Below the pieces are notes generated by a model. It was not told the origin of the DNA. It made no database searches and saw only the letters and a program-made list of their open reading frames with translations. A stretch of DNA of 22,799 nt from Synergistaceae bacterium (GTDB taxonomy: Bacteria > Synergistota > Synergistia > Synergistales > Aminobacteriaceae). The stretch spans positions 1-22,799 of the forward strand of contig WRNQ01000008.1 in assembly GCA_009776565.1 (NCBI GenBank), given 5' to 3'. Both the position numbers and the translations under genes were made by a program. Shown here piece by piece: positions 20,418 through 22,799 of the stretch. How positions within the stretch are numbered: position 1 is the stretch's first letter; every line of letters begins with the position of its first letter.

Positions 20418-21434
20418 ATGTTATCACTGTTATATGTAATGCTTTTCTGTATGATAAATATTTCGGCGTATCTGCTTGTAACTTCTTTTATAATCCTCCC
20501 GAACAGGAAAACAAGAAGGATTCTAAGCGGTATGAGCCGGGAGCGGAGTTATGGCGGCGTCAACGGCTTCAAAGGCGCGGGGAACATTGGCGGCGCCGGC
20601 GGCGCAAGCGGAGTGCGCGGCGGTCACGGTGCTGGCGGTCATGGCGCTAATGGCGGTCATGGCGCTTATGGACTTCGCGGCGGAGAGATTAACGCGAGCG
20701 CCGTTGGAGAGGTTAAGAACCGTATGGTATCTTTCCTTGCCGGTTTCATTGTTATAAACGGTGAAAAACGTAAGAAGCTGGCGTCTGCACTCGAAAGAGC
20801 GGGTATGAATACTTCAGTCGAGAGATACTATGCCGAGGCGCTTCTTATTAGTTCTGTCTTCTGTCTATGCTCGGCGCCTTTCTTTTACGCCGGATTCGGA
20901 GTCGCAGCCTTTGGAACGCTGGCGTTGGGCGTAGCGGTCTTTTTTCAAAAAATCGGTGATGTCGACGTAAAGTTAAAAAGGATTAGGCAGGAGATCATCG
21001 ATGAACTTCCGAGGTTTATCAGCGTAATCAATTATAGCCTTTCAACAACAAGGGATCTGGTCAAAATCCTCGAAAAGTACCTTAGTATATGCAAGCCGGC
21101 GCTAAAACCGGACCTGCAATTGCTGGTTGCCGAGATGAAAAGCGGCAACTATTCCGAAGCCCTAAAAAGGTTTGATATAAGGATTGGAATCCCCCAGTTA
21201 TCCGCCTTTGTGTCAGGATTGATCGATACGGACAGAGGGATAGATCAAAGGACTTTTTTCTACCTTATGGAAGAAAATATGAACGCCTTGTTTATAGAGA
21301 ATAAAAAGAAGGAGATTGCCAAAAGACCCAAAAAGATAAGAAAAGCTGTGATATCGGTTGGCGTATGTCTTTTTGCGCTGTACATTGTGCCTATCGCCGT
21401 GCAATTGGTTGACGGGCTTAACATGTTTAAATGA
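20418..21434 (+). CDS. tadC: TadC-like inner-membrane platform protein with Gly-rich insert
   Basis: 338 residues; GAGG lies 3 bases before ATG, overlapping the tadB stop. There is an N-terminal span (3-26), a span pair at about 139-177, a cytoplasmic T2SS F-like helical domain (180-300: IIDELPRFISVINYSLSTTR) and a C-terminal span (309-330), matching TadC. Residues 46-90 are an inserted Gly/His/Ala-rich stretch (GGHGAGGHGANGGHGAYG) in the cytoplasmic loop after span 1, absent from normal members. It partners TadB as the platform of the Tad machine. Confidence 0.78.
   Translation: MLSLLYVMLFCMINISAYLLVTSFIILPNRKTRRILSGMSRERSYGGVNGFKGAGNIGGAGGASGVRGGHGAGGHGANGGHGAYGLRGGEINASAVGEVKNRMVSFLAGFIVINGEKRKKLASALERAGMNTSVERYYAEALLISSVFCLCSAPFFYAGFGVAAFGTLALGVAVFFQKIGDVDVKLKRIRQEIIDELPRFISVINYSLSTTRDLVKILEKYLSICKPALKPDLQLLVAEMKSGNYSEALKRFDIRIGIPQLSAFVSGLIDTDRGIDQRTFFYLMEENMNALFIENKKKEIAKRPKKIRKAVISVGVCLFALYIVPIAVQLVDGLNMFK
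20553..20687 (+). repeat. Gly/His/Ala-rich low-complexity insert in tadC
   Basis: The 3' half is made of imperfect 18-bp units (GGCGGTCATGGCGCTAAT, GGCGGTCATGGCGCTTAT), the 5' half of GGCGG-rich triplets. The GC content is well above the rest of the gene. Confidence 0.8.
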
Positions 21435-21469
21435 GTAATAAAATCATGAAACGGAAGGGGTAATGTCAA

Positions 21470-21673
21470 ATGAAATCCAGGTTTAAGAGCATCACAAACA
21501 GATTGATCGTATCGGCTGTCAGAAATCAGAGAGGGGAAGGCTTCATTGACGTTCTTGTTAAAATGCTGATTGTCGTGGTTGTAGGCGCGGTACTACTGAC
21601 GATAATGAGAGTAGCCGTACCGGCGCTGTTCGAGGACATGATTACAAAGATCAGAGATGTGTTCGAACTGTGA
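21470..21673 (+). CDS. Small Flp-pilin-like / pseudopilin-like membrane protein
   Basis: 67 residues; GGAAGGGG lies 9 bases before ATG. A basic N-terminal 20 residues precede NQRGEGFIDVLVKMLIVVVV, then one hydrophobic span and a short charged tail. The arrangement of basic leader, Gly-Glu-Gly, hydrophobic stretch and small size resembles a Flp-type prepilin or the small single-span proteins found with TadE-like genes in Clostridia Tad clusters. If cleaved, the site would be near the RGEG sequence. It could be the main structural subunit of whatever the machine assembles, but no classic GxxxxEY motif is seen, so the role is inferred from size and position. Confidence 0.6.
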   Translation: MKSRFKSITNRLIVSAVRNQRGEGFIDVLVKMLIVVVVGAVLLTIMRVAVPALFEDMITKIRDVFEL

Positions 21674-22107
21674 TGAATATTGGACCAAAATGGCTCAAAA
21701 ACGAAAGGGGCGAGTTCTTTTTTGATATCCTTATCGGCTTTATGATTTTGATATCAGTCATTTTGTCACTTCTGGCTCTTCCTGAATTATTTATAAAGAA
21801 GCAGGAAATAGACTATATGGCAAAAACGATCGCCAGAAGACTAGAAATCGAGGGGGAATTGAATTCCAAGGTTGATGACGTAATTAATGACCTTGCCTTT
21901 GAGAGTGGGTTTATGCCAAGTATTGAGTGGAATGGGAATTTTTTCGGAGTAAGCAATAGACTTCAGATCAGAGAAAAATTTTCACTAACTCTTACTCATA
22001 CAGTGAGGATAAAACTCATCGACCCAGCTTTTACAAACCCCGTGTATTTGGATATACCTATAAGTAAGTCTGTGTACGGCGTTTCTGAAGTGTATTGGAA
22101 GAACTGA
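21673..22107 (+). CDS. Single-span membrane protein with TadE/DUF4320-like N-terminus
   Basis: 144 residues from ATG 21673, whose A is the last base of the preceding stop (TGATG coupling); GTG 21670 is the alternative. KNERGEFFFDILIGFMILIS begins the membrane span, echoing NQRGEGFIDVLVKM of the preceding gene. After the span, KKQEIDYMAKTIARRLEIEG is an amphipathic helix, and the rest is beta-rich (LQIREKFSLTLTHTVRIKLI). This resembles minor-pilin or TadE-like proteins exposed outside the membrane. The exact function is unknown. Confidence 0.65.
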   Translation: MNIGPKWLKNERGEFFFDILIGFMILISVILSLLALPELFIKKQEIDYMAKTIARRLEIEGELNSKVDDVINDLAFESGFMPSIEWNGNFFGVSNRLQIREKFSLTLTHTVRIKLIDPAFTNPVYLDIPISKSVYGVSEVYWKN

Positions 22108-22129
22108 TTATACCCACGGATGTCAAGAT

Positions 22130-22687
22130 TTGTCGAAAAAAAGACAAGCGGGAAACTGCAAATCTTTGAGGCCCAAGTTACGAGCCGGATTATGGAAAGT
22201 AGGTGATTATATTAACCTGCGTTATCTGCGAAACGAAAGCGGAATGACTTCGCTTGGATATTTACTGGTATCATTTGTGGTTCTGGGGGTATTCCTGTTA
22301 CTATTCGAATTCTACAGAATATATGCGGTGATACAGAATGTTGAGATTGAACTCTCAAGAGCGGCAAATATCGCTGTCGATCTCTCTATGATGGATTTAT
22401 ACAGGCGAGATCATATTCTCGAGCTTGACTCAGGTTTGGCGAGGGAAAGCTTTTACTCGTATTTATATACGGAAATGCAATTGGACAGAAACTTGAGGCG
22501 TTATGACGACAGAGGGAATGAGGCGTTTTGGCTTAATATTGAAGAACTGTTTATTCAAAGCTCGCCACCCGAGCTCAGATTACGCGCAAGCATTTCGATG
22601 AGACCGACATACTTTGGGAATATATTCCTGGAAAACATGAGGTTCCCACTGAAAGCGGCTTCACAGAACAAGAGGCTCGAAGTATAG
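22130..22687 (+). CDS. TadE-like minor pilin / membrane-anchored protein
   Basis: 185 residues from TTG 22130, the first usable start in frame; the ribosome site is weak, so the start is uncertain (TTG 22166 is an alternative). After about 40 basic residues comes LRNESGMTSLGYLLVSFVVL, a third example of an N-(E/Q)-(R/S)-G motif before a span. An extracellular part follows (FYRIYAVIQNVEIELSRAAN, then a mixed alpha/beta region). The span plus long helix fits TadE/TadF pseudopilins. Its final codons and stop (GAA GTA TAG) are the first unit of an 8-bp tandem repeat. Confidence 0.65.
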   Translation: MSKKRQAGNCKSLRPKLRAGLWKVGDYINLRYLRNESGMTSLGYLLVSFVVLGVFLLLFEFYRIYAVIQNVEIELSRAANIAVDLSMMDLYRRDHILELDSGLARESFYSYLYTEMQLDRNLRRYDDRGNEAFWLNIEELFIQSSPPELRLRASISMRPTYFGNIFLENMRFPLKAASQNKRLEV

Positions 22688-22711
22688 AAGTATAGAAGTA
22701 TAGAAGTATAG
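22680..22711 (+). repeat. Four tandem 8-bp units at the stop codon of the last gene
   Basis: AAGTATAG repeats four times without change, the first copy covering the gene's own terminal codons and stop. Confidence 0.95.
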
Positions 22712-22713
22712 GT

Positions 22714-22775
22714 GTTCTTTTTTCACCGCCGAAAAAAGAACCAAAAAAGGCGCCGGGGGTTCCGGTCCCCCCGGA
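22714..22775. repeat. GC-rich palindromic intergenic element at the right edge
   Basis: First hairpin: GTTCTTTTTTC and GAAAAAAGAAC, perfect 11-bp arms around ACCGCC (22714-22741). Second: CCGGGGG (22753-22759) with CCCCCGG (22768-22774), with alternative pairings such as TCCGG/CCGGA. The run of C and G continues to the window end. It could be an end-of-operon terminator or part of a dispersed repeat; only one copy is visible. Confidence 0.5.
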
Positions 22776-22799
22776 CCCCTAAACGGCCAGGGGCAAGCC

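Noticed and set aside
22120..22206. Short open frame from ATG 22120
   Set aside because: 28 codons, out of frame with the TadE-like span, and overlapping a longer, better supported gene.

Overview
The window looks like the chromosome of a low-GC, Gram-positive-type (Clostridia-like Firmicutes) bacterium. The evidence is the order mraZ, rsmH, ftsL, a PASTA-containing class B PBP, murE, murF, mraY, ftsW. MurE has the meso-diaminopimelate motif DNPR, Shine-Dalgarno sites are strong, and TTG/GTG starts are frequent. The genus cannot be named from the sequence.

Region 1 (1-about 3100) is the right end of an integrative element. It has two small excisionase-like helix-turn-helix genes on the minus strand (the first cut by the window edge), a divergent promoter region with operator-like dyads, an XRE-family regulator and a tyrosine recombinase. 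Its left end and att core lie outside the window. It sits directly upstream of the mraZ promoter.

Region 2 (3292-15436) is a division and cell-wall (dcw) cluster that starts with an mraZ promoter and three 10-bp-phased MraZ-type boxes. It makes and inserts septal peptidoglycan: MraZ (regulator), RsmH (16S rRNA methylation), FtsL (divisome scaffold), a transpeptidase, the MurE/MurF ligases, MraY (lipid I) and FtsW (glycan polymerase). murD, murG, ftsQ and ftsZ are not in the stretch seen. Two features are abnormal. First, FtsL carries a cytoplasmic tail of about 330 residues, including fourteen Gly/Tyr octapeptides, and MurF carries a Gly/Ser-rich insert of about 80 residues. Second, most gene junctions are filled with short tandem repeats of different sequence and period (8, 9, 12, 13, 16, 35 and 78 bp), several beginning on or next to the upstream stop codon.

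Region 3 (15491-22799) is a Tad/Flp-like (type IVc pilus or secretion) operon with its own predicted promoter: CpaB-like SAF protein, TadZ/CpaE-like P-loop protein, TadA/CpaF ATPase, TadB-like and TadC-like platform proteins, then three small single-span proteins with pilin/TadE-like N-termini. The CpaB-like and TadC-like proteins also contain tandem-repeat inserts. The operon probably continues past a GC-rich palindromic element at the right edge.

Two related copies of a GC-rich dispersed repeat (about 5036 and 11060) sit in the two longest gene-free stretches of the dcw cluster. The most unusual theme is pervasive tandem-repeat expansion, both inside essential proteins and at operon junctions.
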